Below, piece after piece: positions 44,944 to 54,961 of a DNA stretch of 64,000 nt. A model generated the notes under the pieces. That model had not been told where the DNA came from and ran no database searches. It worked only from the letters and a program-made list of their open reading frames with translations. Source of the stretch: Ectothiorhodospiraceae bacterium BW-2 (GTDB lineage: Bacteria > Pseudomonadota > Gammaproteobacteria > Thiohalomonadales > Thiohalomonadaceae); contig CP032507.1 of NCBI GenBank assembly GCA_008375315.1, positions 372,001 to 436,000 of the forward strand. Reading direction: 5' to 3'. Each line of letters opens with the position of its first letter. The first letter of the stretch is position 1. Both the position numbers and the translations under genes were made by a program.

Positions 44944-47835
44944 TTAAGATTTATCGAACTGGTGCGTCAGTGTCGTCAAAAACTCATCGGCTAACATCGG
45001 CCGATAGAAGTAGAACCCCTGAATCGCATCACACTGAAGTACACAGAGCTCTAACCACTGGGTTTTGGTCTCAACCCCTTCGGCGATGAGCGATTTATTG
45101 AGTGCCTTACCCATTTTGATAATGGCGCTGGTGACTAATCGGGCGTCGTGCTGCTTATCGATGCCGTCGATAAAGTCACGATCTATTTTAATGGTCGAAA
45201 TCGGCAGTTTTAATAGCTGTAGTAGCGAGGAGTAGCCGGTACCAAAGTCATCGACCGCGATATCCATCCCCAGTCGATTCAGGCCACGCAGCACCGCCAG
45301 ATTTTTCTCTACATCACTAAAGAGTGAGGTTTCGGTCAGCTCTAGCAGAATCGATCGCGGCGAGGCGCCCGTTTCACGCAAAATTTGGGCGAACTCCGTC
45401 ACAATTTCATCGCAATTTAGCTGTACTTTAGAGAGGTTGACTGACAGATAGGGCGCCTGTTCGCCAAACTGCTGCTGCAGCCGCGCCTGCATCTGGCACA
45501 CCCGTTCAAAGACCCACCGCCCAATGCTGATAATTAATTGGCTCTCCTCCGCTAGGGGAATAAATTGCGCCGGAGAGACGCTGCCCCCAGGGGGGTACCA
45601 GCGCAGCAGCGCTTCAGCCCCCTTAATCTCGCCCGTTTCGGCCACCACTATCGGCTGATAGGCGAGCTCAAACTCATTCCGCTCCACCGCCCGTCGCAGG
45701 CCATTAATCATCTCTAGCCTTGAACGGGCTCTATCGGTCAGATCTTCGCTGAAAAGAGACCACGCATCGCGCCCCTGCTCTTTACTGTAGTACATCGCCG
45801 CATCGGCATTTCGTAGCAACTCATCGGCGCTAAATTGCCCCCCCGTTCCCAGTGCGACACCAACACTGGCGGTACAGATCAGCTCCTGTCCACCCAAACT
45901 AAACGGAAAGCGCATCGCACGAATCACCTGCTCCGCTAGCGCCTCTAGCACGCTCAAATGGGTGATATTTTCACACAGCACGACAAACTCATCGCCCCCA
46001 AGACGGGCAACGATATCGCCAGCGCGTACCTGTTCGAGCAGGATATTGGCCACCCGTATCAGTAGTTGATCGCCTGCATCATGGCCATAGGTATCGTTGA
46101 CTAACTTAAACTGGTCTAGATCGATAAATAGCACGCCAACCTGATGGCCACTCGTCTCTGTCCGATCTAACGCCGACTGCATTCGCGTCTTAATCAGCGA
46201 CCGATTGGCCAGACGAGTGAGAGGATCGTGCGTGGCTCGCCACAGCAGCACCTCCTCCGCCCTCTTTTTGGCGCTAATATCCTGCATACTCGCTACCATG
46301 ACCCAGCGGCCACTGTTACGAAACTTGCTGATAGAGGCTTGGGCGGGAAAGAAGGTGCCATCCTGACGGTAGCCGGTAATCTCGCCCCGCTCCCCCATTC
46401 GTAGCTGCATCGGCTCACCCTCGACAAAGCTTTTAAACGCCTGCTGATGAAAATCGCGCAAATTGGGCGGTAGCAGTATATGCACACTCATGCCGATAAA
46501 TTCGTCCATAGTGTAGCCAAATAGCTCTCTAGCCCCGCGATTGGCCTGGAGTACCCGCCCCTCCTCATCGGTGGCGATCACCGCCATATCGGTAATATCG
46601 AGAATTTGACCAAAGATAAGTTCGACACTGCTATCACTGCCAGGCCGTGGCAGCACGGTGGTTAACTCTGACGGGATAGCGGCACTAGCGGGCTGATGCA
46701 ATGCGCGATGCTGTTGGTAGCGCTGCGGTATGATTGGCGGTAGCTGCCCAAACGACTCGATAAGCTCAAAAGTCCCATCGTTACGACAGCGGGCTAGGTA
46801 GCTATTAACCCAGGCGTGGTGGGTCTCGCTATCCATCCGTACCTCCCCCTGACAGGAGTCGATAACTCCCTGCTCCAGAGCTGCTACGACCGCCTCACTC
46901 TCCGTACTCCCCGCCATGGCCACCGCCTGAGCGTAGGCTCTGACACAGGTGTAGGTCCCCTCACCAAAATTGGTCATCACTCCATTCCCTTCGGGCCAGA
47001 GCCCCTTCACCTTCGGATGGGAGGCGAGCTGTTGGAGATAGGCGCGATTTCGGGGGGTCTCGACCGCCATAAAGTAGCTGTTGCAGGAGTAGAACCCACT
47101 ACGCACCTGCTGCGGTAGTAAACGAACCATCGCCTCATCATAGTGGCCCATCACTACCGCCATCTTCTCTTTGAGCCCTCGTTCGACAAACCGTTTGAGC
47201 AGGGTAATTTGATCACTGCCGGCAAAGTAGGGGACAAAGATATCGGCACCGGAGCGGGCGACCCCACTGAGTAGCTGTTCAATCTCAAAGGCGCTCACGC
47301 CTATATTGAGATACTCCTCCCCCACGACCTCGCCACCGAGCTGCTGCAGCACCTCTTTAGCAGCATCAATCGAACCGCGCGGCCACTCGTAGTTATTGCC
47401 GGCAAAATAGATTTTATGGCCGTAGTGGCGCACCATGTAGGGAATCATGGCGCTAATCTGCTGATTCGGCAGGGCCGAGTAGCTAAAAAAGTAGCGGCCG
47501 CTAATACTCCCCTCATAGAATGAGAAGTTGAGATAGGGGACTCTATTCGGCTCTGCGATACGAGAGGCGACTGCAATGCGGGAGTTACTCAACAGATTAC
47601 CGATGATGGCGTCACACCGATGGTGCTCCACCAGCTTTTTGGCAGCGGCGATGGCGGTTTCGGGCATACTGCCATCATCCTCTATCACCAGCTCTAGCGG
47701 GCGCCCAATCACCCCCCCTTGCTGGTTAATGTCGGCCACAGCAATCTCGGCGGCATAACAGATTTCTGGCCCATAGAGTTCGACTAACCCCGTTAGCGGG
47801 GGCATTAAACCAATTTTAATCGGATGGTTACTCAT
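44944..47835 (-). CDS. AmiC-like ligand-binding / PAS / GGDEF / EAL protein
   Basis: A 963-aa regulator of cyclic di-GMP. Residues about 1-375 form a periplasmic-binding-protein fold of the AmiC/urea-binding type (IGLMPPLTGLVELYGPEICY), but with no signal peptide or membrane helix, so it should sense a cytoplasmic small molecule as AmiC does. A PAS domain follows (about 410-530), then GGDEF with intact catalytic motif (ARLGGDEFVVL) and EAL with intact motif (AEALLRWY) and DDFGTGYSSL. Both synthesis and breakdown sites look competent, so the net activity may switch with ligand. It lies 17 bp downstream of the yejB stop and heads the tsaE cluster. Confidence 0.9.
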   Translation of the reverse strand: MSNHPIKIGLMPPLTGLVELYGPEICYAAEIAVADINQQGGVIGRPLELVIEDDGSMPETAIAAAKKLVEHHRCDAIIGNLLSNSRIAVASRIAEPNRVPYLNFSFYEGSISGRYFFSYSALPNQQISAMIPYMVRHYGHKIYFAGNNYEWPRGSIDAAKEVLQQLGGEVVGEEYLNIGVSAFEIEQLLSGVARSGADIFVPYFAGSDQITLLKRFVERGLKEKMAVVMGHYDEAMVRLLPQQVRSGFYSCNSYFMAVETPRNRAYLQQLASHPKVKGLWPEGNGVMTNFGEGTYTCVRAYAQAVAMAGSTESEAVVAALEQGVIDSCQGEVRMDSETHHAWVNSYLARCRNDGTFELIESFGQLPPIIPQRYQQHRALHQPASAAIPSELTTVLPRPGSDSSVELIFGQILDITDMAVIATDEEGRVLQANRGARELFGYTMDEFIGMSVHILLPPNLRDFHQQAFKSFVEGEPMQLRMGERGEITGYRQDGTFFPAQASISKFRNSGRWVMVASMQDISAKKRAEEVLLWRATHDPLTRLANRSLIKTRMQSALDRTETSGHQVGVLFIDLDQFKLVNDTYGHDAGDQLLIRVANILLEQVRAGDIVARLGGDEFVVLCENITHLSVLEALAEQVIRAMRFPFSLGGQELICTASVGVALGTGGQFSADELLRNADAAMYYSKEQGRDAWSLFSEDLTDRARSRLEMINGLRRAVERNEFELAYQPIVVAETGEIKGAEALLRWYPPGGSVSPAQFIPLAEESQLIISIGRWVFERVCQMQARLQQQFGEQAPYLSVNLSKVQLNCDEIVTEFAQILRETGASPRSILLELTETSLFSDVEKNLAVLRGLNRLGMDIAVDDFGTGYSSLLQLLKLPISTIKIDRDFIDGIDKQHDARLVTSAIIKMGKALNKSLIAEGVETKTQWLELCVLQCDAIQGFYFYRPMLADEFLTTLTHQFDKS

Positions 47836-47852
47836 TAAATAGTTATCCTGTG

Positions 47853-48911
47853 TTAATGTCGCCCTAGGGATTGAAACTGAATGCGCGGATCGATCCAGAC
47901 ATAACAGAAGTCGGTAATCAGCTTCGCCATTAGCCCCATAAGGGTAAACAGGTAGAGCGAACCGAGTACCACCGGATAGTCGCGCTTCATCACCGACTCA
48001 TACGATAATAGCCCCAAGCCATCAAGTGAAAAGATAGTCTCAATGAGCAGACTGCCGGTAAAAAAAGCGCCAATAAAGGCCGCCGGAAAGCCGGTCACCA
48101 GCGGAATAGTCGCATTACGAAAGATATGGCCATAGAGCACCCCCCGCTCACTCACCCCCTTCGCACGGGCGGTGATGACATACTGCTTTTTAATCTCTTC
48201 TAAAAAGCTGTTTTTGGTCAACATGGTCATGACCGCAAAACTACCGACCACCGAGGCGGTAATCGGCAGCACCAGATGCCATAAATAGTCCAAAATCTGC
48301 TGCCACCACGGCAGACTCTCCCAGCCATCGGAGACTAACCCTCGCAGCGGAAAGAGATCCCAAAAACTGCCGCCACCGAACAGAACCAGCAGCGTCACCC
48401 CCAGTACAAAGCCGGGAATAGCATAACCGACCAAAATGAGCGTACTGGTGATAACATCAAAGGTCGAACCATCACGCACCGCTTTTGCAATGCCCAGTGG
48501 AATAGAGATAAGGTAGGTAAGCAGAAAAGTCCAGACCCCCAGACTGATAGAGACCGGTAGTTTAGAGAGAATAAGCTCGGTCACCGACTGGTGGTGAAAG
48601 TAGCTCTCACCCAAATCGAAGCGCAGATAGCGGCCTAGCATCTCTAAAAAGCGCTCATGCGCCGGCTTATCGAAACCGTAGAGCGCCTTTAGTTCGGCTA
48701 ACCGCTCCTCATCTAGCCCGCTAGCACCGCGATAGAAGCCGCTGTGAGAGCCGCCACTGACCTCAGCGGCAGAGCTGGTGCCGCGCAGCTCAGCTAGCAT
48801 CTGCTCCACCGGCCCACCGGGGACAAATTGGGTCACCATGAAGGTGATCAGCAACACCCCCAACAGAGTCGGAATCATTAATAGGAGCCGTTTTAGCAGG
48901 TAGCCGAGCAT
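47853..48911 (-). CDS. yejB: Oligopeptide ABC transporter permease, YejB type
   Basis: 352 aa from ATG 48911; the frame extends to 49034 inside yejA, but the protein family starts at MLGYLLKRLLLMIPTLLGVL. About six membrane helices with the BPD permease loop (EEIKKQYVITARAKGVSERG), which contacts the ATPase. YejB takes up peptides such as microcin C in E. coli. It follows yejA by 37 bp. The partner permease yejE and ATPase yejF are absent downstream, where the GGDEF/EAL gene begins. Confidence 0.93.
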   Translation of the reverse strand: MLGYLLKRLLLMIPTLLGVLLITFMVTQFVPGGPVEQMLAELRGTSSAAEVSGGSHSGFYRGASGLDEERLAELKALYGFDKPAHERFLEMLGRYLRFDLGESYFHHQSVTELILSKLPVSISLGVWTFLLTYLISIPLGIAKAVRDGSTFDVITSTLILVGYAIPGFVLGVTLLVLFGGGSFWDLFPLRGLVSDGWESLPWWQQILDYLWHLVLPITASVVGSFAVMTMLTKNSFLEEIKKQYVITARAKGVSERGVLYGHIFRNATIPLVTGFPAAFIGAFFTGSLLIETIFSLDGLGLLSYESVMKRDYPVVLGSLYLFTLMGLMAKLITDFCYVWIDPRIQFQSLGRH

Positions 48912-48948
48912 ATTTGTTATGCCATCATAGCAACTGAGTTCGCTACTG

Positions 48949-50751
48949 TTAATGGCTCTCCGCTTTAAGCCACCAACTACGCACCATCCAACTGACGGCA
49001 TCAAAGTAGAGCGGTAGTCGCTCAGGTCGCTCAAATTTATCCCACCAAGCGATACGGTGGCTACCGATATACCAGTGTGGCACTAGATAGTCGCCGTGTA
49101 GCAGCACTCGGTCTAGAGCTCGGGTCGCGGTCACGAGCGCCTCTCGATCCGCCGCGTAGATCACCTCCTTAACCAGCGCATCGACCACCGGATTTTGCAA
49201 GCCGAACAGATTGCGGCTACCCTGCTCGTTAGCCGATGAGGAGTGAAACATCCCCATAAGCTCATTGCCAGGCGACTGCGACTGCCCAAAACTGCTCACC
49301 ACCATATCGAAATCAAAGCTATCTAGCCGCTTCTGATAGAGCGCCACATCGACAGTACGATAGTCGATCTCAATCCCCAATTTTTCCAAATTGTGGGCGT
49401 AGGGGGCTAAAATACGCTCAAACGCCTTTTGGGCTAACATCACCTCAAACTGAAACGGCTGACCGTCACGATTCGTCAGCTTACCCTCCCGAATCTGCCA
49501 CCCCGCCTGCTGCAATAGCTCTTTAGCCTGACGCAAATTGGCTCGCAAGCCTCCTCGGCCTGTCGTCGTCGATGGCTGCCAAGCGGTGGTAAAGAGCTCT
49601 GGCGGTAGCTGCGATTTAAAGGGTAGCAGCCGCTTCAACTCCGCCTCAGAGGGGAGTCCGGAGGAGGCCAGCTCACTGTTGCTAAAGTAGCTGTCACAGC
49701 GCTGATATTGATCATAAAAGAGGTTACGGTTCGACCACTCAAAATCGAACGCCAGTGAGAGCGCCTGCCGTACGCGTCGATCTTGAAACAGCGGCCGACG
49801 CAGATTCATCACAAACCCCTGCATACCGGCATTATTGTGGTGCAAAATCTCGGCGGTGACAATCTCGCCACTGGCAAAACGGGGGCCGGTGTAGTCGGTT
49901 GCCCACTTTTTGGAGTTGTATTCGTGAATAAAATCGAACTCCCCCGCCTTAAACGCCTCTAACAGCACAGTAAAGTCGCGATAGTATTTATAACTCACCC
50001 TATCGAAGTTATAGCTCCCCCGCCGAACATTCAGCTCACGCCCCCAGTAGTCGGGATCACGGCGGTAGCGAATCTGTTTGCCCAAATCGACACTCTCAAT
50101 CAGGTAGGGGCCGGAGGTGATCGGCATCGTCTCGGCCAGTTCGGTAAAGCGCCCCTCCCCGACCCAGTGGCGGGAGAAGATCGGAATCTGTCCTGTGATT
50201 AGATGCAGCTCGGGATTCTCTCGGTGAAAGGTAAAGCGCACCGTTCGCTCATCGACCACTTCGGCGGCGGCAATATCGGCATAGTAGAAGCGGTGTTGGG
50301 GATGGGCTTGATCACTTTTGAGAGTATCGAACGAAAATTTCACATCGGCTGCGGTGACCGAGCTGCCATCGTTAAATCTAGCCTCTGGCCGTAGCCGATA
50401 GGTCACCGAGAGTCGATCTGCCGCCAACGCCACCGATTCGGCCAGCAGAGCGTACTGGCTAAAGGGCTCATCTAGGCTCTGCTCCATCAGCGTCTCAAAC
50501 ATGAGCAGTGAGAGACCCTCTGCCGCGAGCCCTTTTAAGGTAAATGGGTTTAGCGTATCAAAATTACCAAACGCTCCTAGCGTTAGCTCTCCCCCCCGCG
50601 GGGCTGTGGGGTTCAGATAGTCAAAGTGGCTAAAATGATCACCATATTTAGGCTCATACCCCAGTGCAATCGAACCAGTAGCTGCCCACAGCGAGGGAGC
50701 TAGCAGCAGTAGCCAAAGGGCAATAGGTAGATAGCAACGAGCGTTACACAT
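48949..50751 (-). CDS. yejA: Oligopeptide ABC transporter substrate-binding protein, YejA type
   Basis: 600 aa with a signal peptide (LPIALWLLLLAPSLWAATG). It matches family 5 binding proteins: SIALGYEPKYGDHFSHFDYL, GGELTLGAFGNFDTLNPFTL, TYRLRPEARFNDGSSVTAAD and TSGPYLIESVDLGKQIRYRR. It delivers peptides to YejB/E. Its start overlaps the coq7 end by 8 bp, so it is translated from the same transcript. Confidence 0.93.
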   Translation of the reverse strand: MCNARCYLPIALWLLLLAPSLWAATGSIALGYEPKYGDHFSHFDYLNPTAPRGGELTLGAFGNFDTLNPFTLKGLAAEGLSLLMFETLMEQSLDEPFSQYALLAESVALAADRLSVTYRLRPEARFNDGSSVTAADVKFSFDTLKSDQAHPQHRFYYADIAAAEVVDERTVRFTFHRENPELHLITGQIPIFSRHWVGEGRFTELAETMPITSGPYLIESVDLGKQIRYRRDPDYWGRELNVRRGSYNFDRVSYKYYRDFTVLLEAFKAGEFDFIHEYNSKKWATDYTGPRFASGEIVTAEILHHNNAGMQGFVMNLRRPLFQDRRVRQALSLAFDFEWSNRNLFYDQYQRCDSYFSNSELASSGLPSEAELKRLLPFKSQLPPELFTTAWQPSTTTGRGGLRANLRQAKELLQQAGWQIREGKLTNRDGQPFQFEVMLAQKAFERILAPYAHNLEKLGIEIDYRTVDVALYQKRLDSFDFDMVVSSFGQSQSPGNELMGMFHSSSANEQGSRNLFGLQNPVVDALVKEVIYAADREALVTATRALDRVLLHGDYLVPHWYIGSHRIAWWDKFERPERLPLYFDAVSWMVRSWWLKAESH

Positions 50752-51382
50752 AGTAGGCCGTCCGCGTCATCAGGCTAGCCGTGACTCCCATGAGCTTTTT
50801 TATCGGCAGCGGTAGCGGGGCACCTCCCGCTCGCTTCGCCATGGTCGCGTGTCGCGCCTCATCTTGCTGCATCTGATCGACTATCGCCCGCGTCCTCTTA
50901 TCCTCTAGCGGGAGCTTATCAAGATGCGATTGTAGATGGGCTACCACCTGCTTTTCGGTCTCGACCACAAAGCCGAGACTCCAGCGATCACCGACAGCGC
51001 CAGCCAGCGCCCCGATAGTGACCGAACCGAGATACCAGAGCGGATTGAGATAGCTAACATGGGCACCCATCTGGTTAGCACGATCTTCGCACCAGCGCAG
51101 ATGGTCGTTCTCCTCCTGTGCAGCCCGCTCCATCTGCTGCCGCACTCGCGGTAGTCGAGCGGTCAGCGCCTGCCCCTGATAGAGCCCCTGCGCCGCCACC
51201 TCGCCGGCGTGGTTAATCCGCATGAAACGCCCGGCCAGCTCCTTTTGCGAAGAGGAGAGCTCCGCCTCGGCGATCTGTTGGGCGGGATTGGGCCGTTCGG
51301 TTACTTTGGGGTGACCGAACAGAGTTCGCAAACTGGTATCAAACTGACTAACCACTCGATCAATCGGTGTGTAGTGGCGCAC
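50744..51382 (-). CDS. coq7: 2-nonaprenyl-3-methyl-6-methoxy-1,4-benzoquinol hydroxylase (Coq7)
   Basis: Carboxylate-bridged di-iron hydroxylase of ubiquinone synthesis. About 212 aa from GTG 51382, chosen over ATG 51397 because AGGAGGAG lies 4 nt before the GTG and the product then begins RHYTPIDRV as in the family. Di-iron ligands are visible: NHAGEVAAQGLY, EENDHLRW, ETEKQVV and DEARHATMA. It overlaps the upstream DUF3108 gene by 23 bp. Confidence 0.94.
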   Translation of the reverse strand: MRHYTPIDRVVSQFDTSLRTLFGHPKVTERPNPAQQIAEAELSSSQKELAGRFMRINHAGEVAAQGLYQGQALTARLPRVRQQMERAAQEENDHLRWCEDRANQMGAHVSYLNPLWYLGSVTIGALAGAVGDRWSLGFVVETEKQVVAHLQSHLDKLPLEDKRTRAIVDQMQQDEARHATMAKRAGGAPLPLPIKKLMGVTASLMTRTAYYV

Positions 51383-52130
51383 GGTGCTCCTCCTCATAGG
51401 TTAACTTTAATAACTGACTAGAAAAGATGCGGCCATCATCGTGGTGGCTGATTTTAACCACCAAGTAATTCAGTGCTGGCGCGACCCAAAACTCAACCTC
51501 TCGTGCAGGATTATCGGTACGGCGAATATGGATAGTCTCCAAAGTCTGATAGGGAAGCTCTAACTGCTGCCGACCCTCAACTTGAAACTGGTAGGTTTTG
51601 CGCTCATCCTTGTCGATCAACTCATAGCTAAATTGGCGCATACCGGAGGCTAACTGGCGTCGCATTAGCCACTGATAGCTTAAAACATCGTGCAATCCAG
51701 CGGCATAGGGAAAGCGGTGCTCTCTCCCATCGACTCGACTGATGGCGGTGCCACTGCTGTTAATCACCAGCGTCGCCTCCTTCTCTTGACTGCGTGAGAG
51801 CTTGTGAAACCGATAACCGAGCAGCTTCAGACCGGTAGCGGTCGGCTGAAACCGGCTCGATTCACTCCGCCGCTCCTTGCGCAAAACGGCCCAAAAGCCC
51901 GTGGTATAGATAGTCGAACGAAGCGTTAAAATGTCGTTGTTGAGAGTTAGCGAACGCACCATCTCCCCAACTTCAATGCCATCGACATCGACGAGGTAGA
52001 GCGCCTCATAGGGGGTAGTAAAAGCGATATTTTGCAGCGTAGCGGCCGTAACAGAGCCCGCTCCCGCTAGCAGCAGTAGCAGTAGCCTAACCGCTATTGT
52101 TGCACCGCCTCTCCTAAGGCATACCATCAA
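51360..52130 (-). CDS. DUF3108-family secreted protein
   Basis: 256 aa with a signal peptide (AVRLLLLLLAGAGSVTAATL). The body matches the DUF3108 family of periplasmic beta-rich proteins (PYEALYLVDVDGIEVGEMVR near the N-terminus, RYSFHKLS-like middle, VEFWVAPALNYLVVKISHHDDG near the end). The function is unknown; a lipid- or carbohydrate-binding shell is plausible from the fold class. It overlaps secF by 17 bp upstream and coq7 downstream. Confidence 0.82.
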   Translation of the reverse strand: MMVCLRRGGATIAVRLLLLLLAGAGSVTAATLQNIAFTTPYEALYLVDVDGIEVGEMVRSLTLNNDILTLRSTIYTTGFWAVLRKERRSESSRFQPTATGLKLLGYRFHKLSRSQEKEATLVINSSGTAISRVDGREHRFPYAAGLHDVLSYQWLMRRQLASGMRQFSYELIDKDERKTYQFQVEGRQQLELPYQTLETIHIRRTDNPAREVEFWVAPALNYLVVKISHHDDGRIFSSQLLKLTYEEEHRAPLHTD

Positions 52131-53046
52131 TATCGGCCCCCTCTCTCTCCGGCGGCATCAAATCTTCCCGACTGATCCCTAGCGCTAGAATAGCGCTACT
52201 CGCTACATAGATAGAGGAGTAGGTACCAACTAGCACGCCGATAATGAGCGCGGAAGCAAAGGCGTGAATCAACTCACCGCCGAGCATAAACAGCGCCAAC
52301 AGTACCAGTAGCGTCGTTAATGAGGTCATTAAGGTTCGCGATAGGGTGTCATTGAGAGAGCGATTAATCACCTCCTCCGAACTCCCTTTACGCAGCAGCA
52401 GAAAGTTCTCCCGAATACGGTCAAAGACCACAATGGTATCGTTTAGCGAGTAGCCGATAACGGCCAGTATCGCCGCTAGCACCGTTAGGTCAAACTCTAG
52501 CTGTAGTAGGGCAAAAACGCCGAGGACAATAACCACATCATGCACCAAGGCAATAATCGCCCCAAAGGCGAAGCGGTACTCAAAGCGCAGCGCAACATAG
52601 ATCAAAATCCCGATGAGAGCATAGATCATCGCCAACCCGCCATCTTCGGTCAGCTCCTCTCCCACCTGTGGCCCGACAAACTCCTGCCGCCGCAGCTCAA
52701 CACTCTCATCGGTTAGCTTTAAGGCTCGGACAATTTGGTCACTCGCAGCGGCACTTGAGAGCTGCTCTTGGGGCGGGATCCGAATGAGCACCTCACTGGC
52801 CGAACCAAAGTGCTGCACAACCGCCTCATCAAACCCCTGCTCGCTCAACTGCTGTCGCACCTGCTCCAGATCGGCACTGGTGCTGTAGCCGACCTCAATT
52901 AGGGTGCCCCCGGTAAAGTCGATACCAAAATTAAGTGATCGAAACAGCAGCGCGGCAAGCGCAATCAGCAGCACGGCCACCGAAAAGAGGGACGCCTGCC
53001 GACGACGGCTCATAAAGTCGATACGAGTCTCGGTTAATATCTGCAT
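52114..53046 (-). CDS. secF: Protein translocase subunit SecF
   Basis: 310-aa RND-type partner of SecD that uses the proton gradient to complete export through SecYEG. Six helices with SLNFGIDFTGGTLIEVG after helix 1, and AVIGYSLNDTIVVFDRIREN in the conserved core. Length is normal. It starts 9 bp after secD. Confidence 0.97.
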   Translation of the reverse strand: MQILTETRIDFMSRRRQASLFSVAVLLIALAALLFRSLNFGIDFTGGTLIEVGYSTSADLEQVRQQLSEQGFDEAVVQHFGSASEVLIRIPPQEQLSSAAASDQIVRALKLTDESVELRRQEFVGPQVGEELTEDGGLAMIYALIGILIYVALRFEYRFAFGAIIALVHDVVIVLGVFALLQLEFDLTVLAAILAVIGYSLNDTIVVFDRIRENFLLLRKGSSEEVINRSLNDTLSRTLMTSLTTLLVLLALFMLGGELIHAFASALIIGVLVGTYSSIYVASSAILALGISREDLMPPEREGADIDGMP

Positions 53047-53055
53047 GTTACTCTC

Positions 53056-54930
53056 CTAAATCGACAGACTCTTAATCCGTTTACCGCTCACAAAGGCGTT
53101 CACCAATCCACGGGTGACAAAGATGGCGGTAAACATTGAGGTGACAATACCGATAGAGAGCGTGATAGCAAACCCTTTAATCGGTCCGGTGCCAAAACCG
53201 AACAGGACGACGGCGGCAATGAGGGTAGTGACATTAGCATCGGCAATCGTTGAAAAGGCTTTCGCATACCCCTCATGAATCGCCGACTGCGGCGCGTTAC
53301 CTAGGCGCAGCTCCTCCCGAATCCGTTCAAATATCAATACATTCGCATCGACCGCCATCCCGACGGTTAACACAATACCGGCGATACCGGGCAGCGTCAG
53401 CGTCGCTTGCAGCATCGATAGCACGGCAACGATAAAGATTAGGTTCAACCCCAGCGCCACATTAGCCGCCAGTCCAAAACCGCGATACCAGAAAGCCATA
53501 AAGAGCAGCACCAGCACAAAACCGACCATCACCGACAAAAAGCCCTGATCGATATTCTCCTGCCCTAGACTTGGGCCGATAGTGCGCTCTTCGATGATCT
53601 CTATCGGTGCCGCTAGCGCACCTGCCCTTAACAGCAGCGCTAGGTTACGCGCCTCTTCGGTACTATCTAGCCCGGTCGTCTGAAAGCGTTTGCTAAAGTG
53701 CTCCCGAATAACAGCGATGCTAATCACCTCTTCAATGCGTTGGCGCACCTTCTGTTGGCTACCATCGACCACTTTAGTCTCGACCTTGTTTTCGATATAG
53801 ACCACCGCCATCTGCTTGCCGACATTTTCGCGGGTATTGTCGCTCATCTTACGCGCCCCCTTAGAGTCGAGGGTCACCATGACCAGCGGCGAGCCGGTCT
53901 GCGTATCGATGGAAGAGGAGGCATCAATAATCTGATCGCCGGTAATAATGATCCGCTTATAGAGCAGTACCGGCCGACCGTCACGATCACGATAGAGTCT
54001 CGAACCGGGGGGGACGCGGCCAGCTAACGCCTCCTCGACACTCCCCTTCTCATCCATCATGTGGTACTCCAGCGTGGCGGTTGCCCCCAAAATCTCCTTC
54101 GCCCGTGCGGTATCCTGAATCCCCGGTAGCTGCACCACAATACGGCTATCCCCCTGCTGCTGAATTACCGGTTCGGCAACGCCTAGCTCGTTAACCCGAT
54201 TGCGTAAGGTGGTGATATTCTGCTTTAGCGCAAATTTGCGGATCTCCAAAAGCTCCTGCTGATCAATAGTGGCATAGAGCATCGCCCTACCCTCTTCATC
54301 GGCGGCAGTTAACACCAGACCACGATACTGCTCACCTATTAGCGCCTCGGCCTGCTCCCGTTCAGCCTGATCTTTAAAGCGCAGCTCCAACAGACTCCCC
54401 TCATCTCCCTCCTGATGACGAGCTAACAGCGTCTGATAGCGTAGCCGATTCTCCCGCAGCAGAGTTCGTAAATCATCAACATAGCGATCATAGGCCTGAC
54501 GAGTGGCGGCATCCATATCGACCTCCATCAGGAAGTGGACTCCCCCCCGTAGATCGAGACCTAGATACATCGGTAGCGCCCCGACATCACGCAGCCATTG
54601 CGGTGTCGCGGGGGCTAGATTGAGGGCGGCGGTGTAGTTCTCGCCTAGCGCCTGTTCGACCACTTGGTAGGCCTGAAGCTGTTGGGCGGTATCGGCAAAG
54701 CGAATGAGCAGCAAGCCCTGCTGCAACTCGTATGACTTCACCTGTAGGCCTGCCGCCTCAAGCGCTTGCAGCGCCCGATCACGAGTCGTCTCATCGATTT
54801 CGGCCATGCGGTTAGCGGTAATTTGTAACGCCGGATCATCGCCATAGAGGTTCGGCAGGGCGTAAACCGCCCCCATCGTGATAAAAATAGCGATGAGCAG
54901 ATATTTCCACAGAGGGTATTGATTAATCAT
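53056..54930 (-). CDS. secD: Protein translocase subunit SecD
   Basis: 624-aa partner of SecF. One N-terminal helix, a large periplasmic P1 region with LGLDLRGGVHFLMEVD, and a five-helix RND core with GMAVDANVLIFERIREE carrying the proton-relay Asp. Length is normal. It lies 31 bp after yajC in the usual yajC-secD-secF order. Confidence 0.98.
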   Translation of the reverse strand: MINQYPLWKYLLIAIFITMGAVYALPNLYGDDPALQITANRMAEIDETTRDRALQALEAAGLQVKSYELQQGLLLIRFADTAQQLQAYQVVEQALGENYTAALNLAPATPQWLRDVGALPMYLGLDLRGGVHFLMEVDMDAATRQAYDRYVDDLRTLLRENRLRYQTLLARHQEGDEGSLLELRFKDQAEREQAEALIGEQYRGLVLTAADEEGRAMLYATIDQQELLEIRKFALKQNITTLRNRVNELGVAEPVIQQQGDSRIVVQLPGIQDTARAKEILGATATLEYHMMDEKGSVEEALAGRVPPGSRLYRDRDGRPVLLYKRIIITGDQIIDASSSIDTQTGSPLVMVTLDSKGARKMSDNTRENVGKQMAVVYIENKVETKVVDGSQQKVRQRIEEVISIAVIREHFSKRFQTTGLDSTEEARNLALLLRAGALAAPIEIIEERTIGPSLGQENIDQGFLSVMVGFVLVLLFMAFWYRGFGLAANVALGLNLIFIVAVLSMLQATLTLPGIAGIVLTVGMAVDANVLIFERIREELRLGNAPQSAIHEGYAKAFSTIADANVTTLIAAVVLFGFGTGPIKGFAITLSIGIVTSMFTAIFVTRGLVNAFVSGKRIKSLSI

Positions 54931-54961
54931 ACAGACTCTATCCTGTAATACTGTAATAGGC

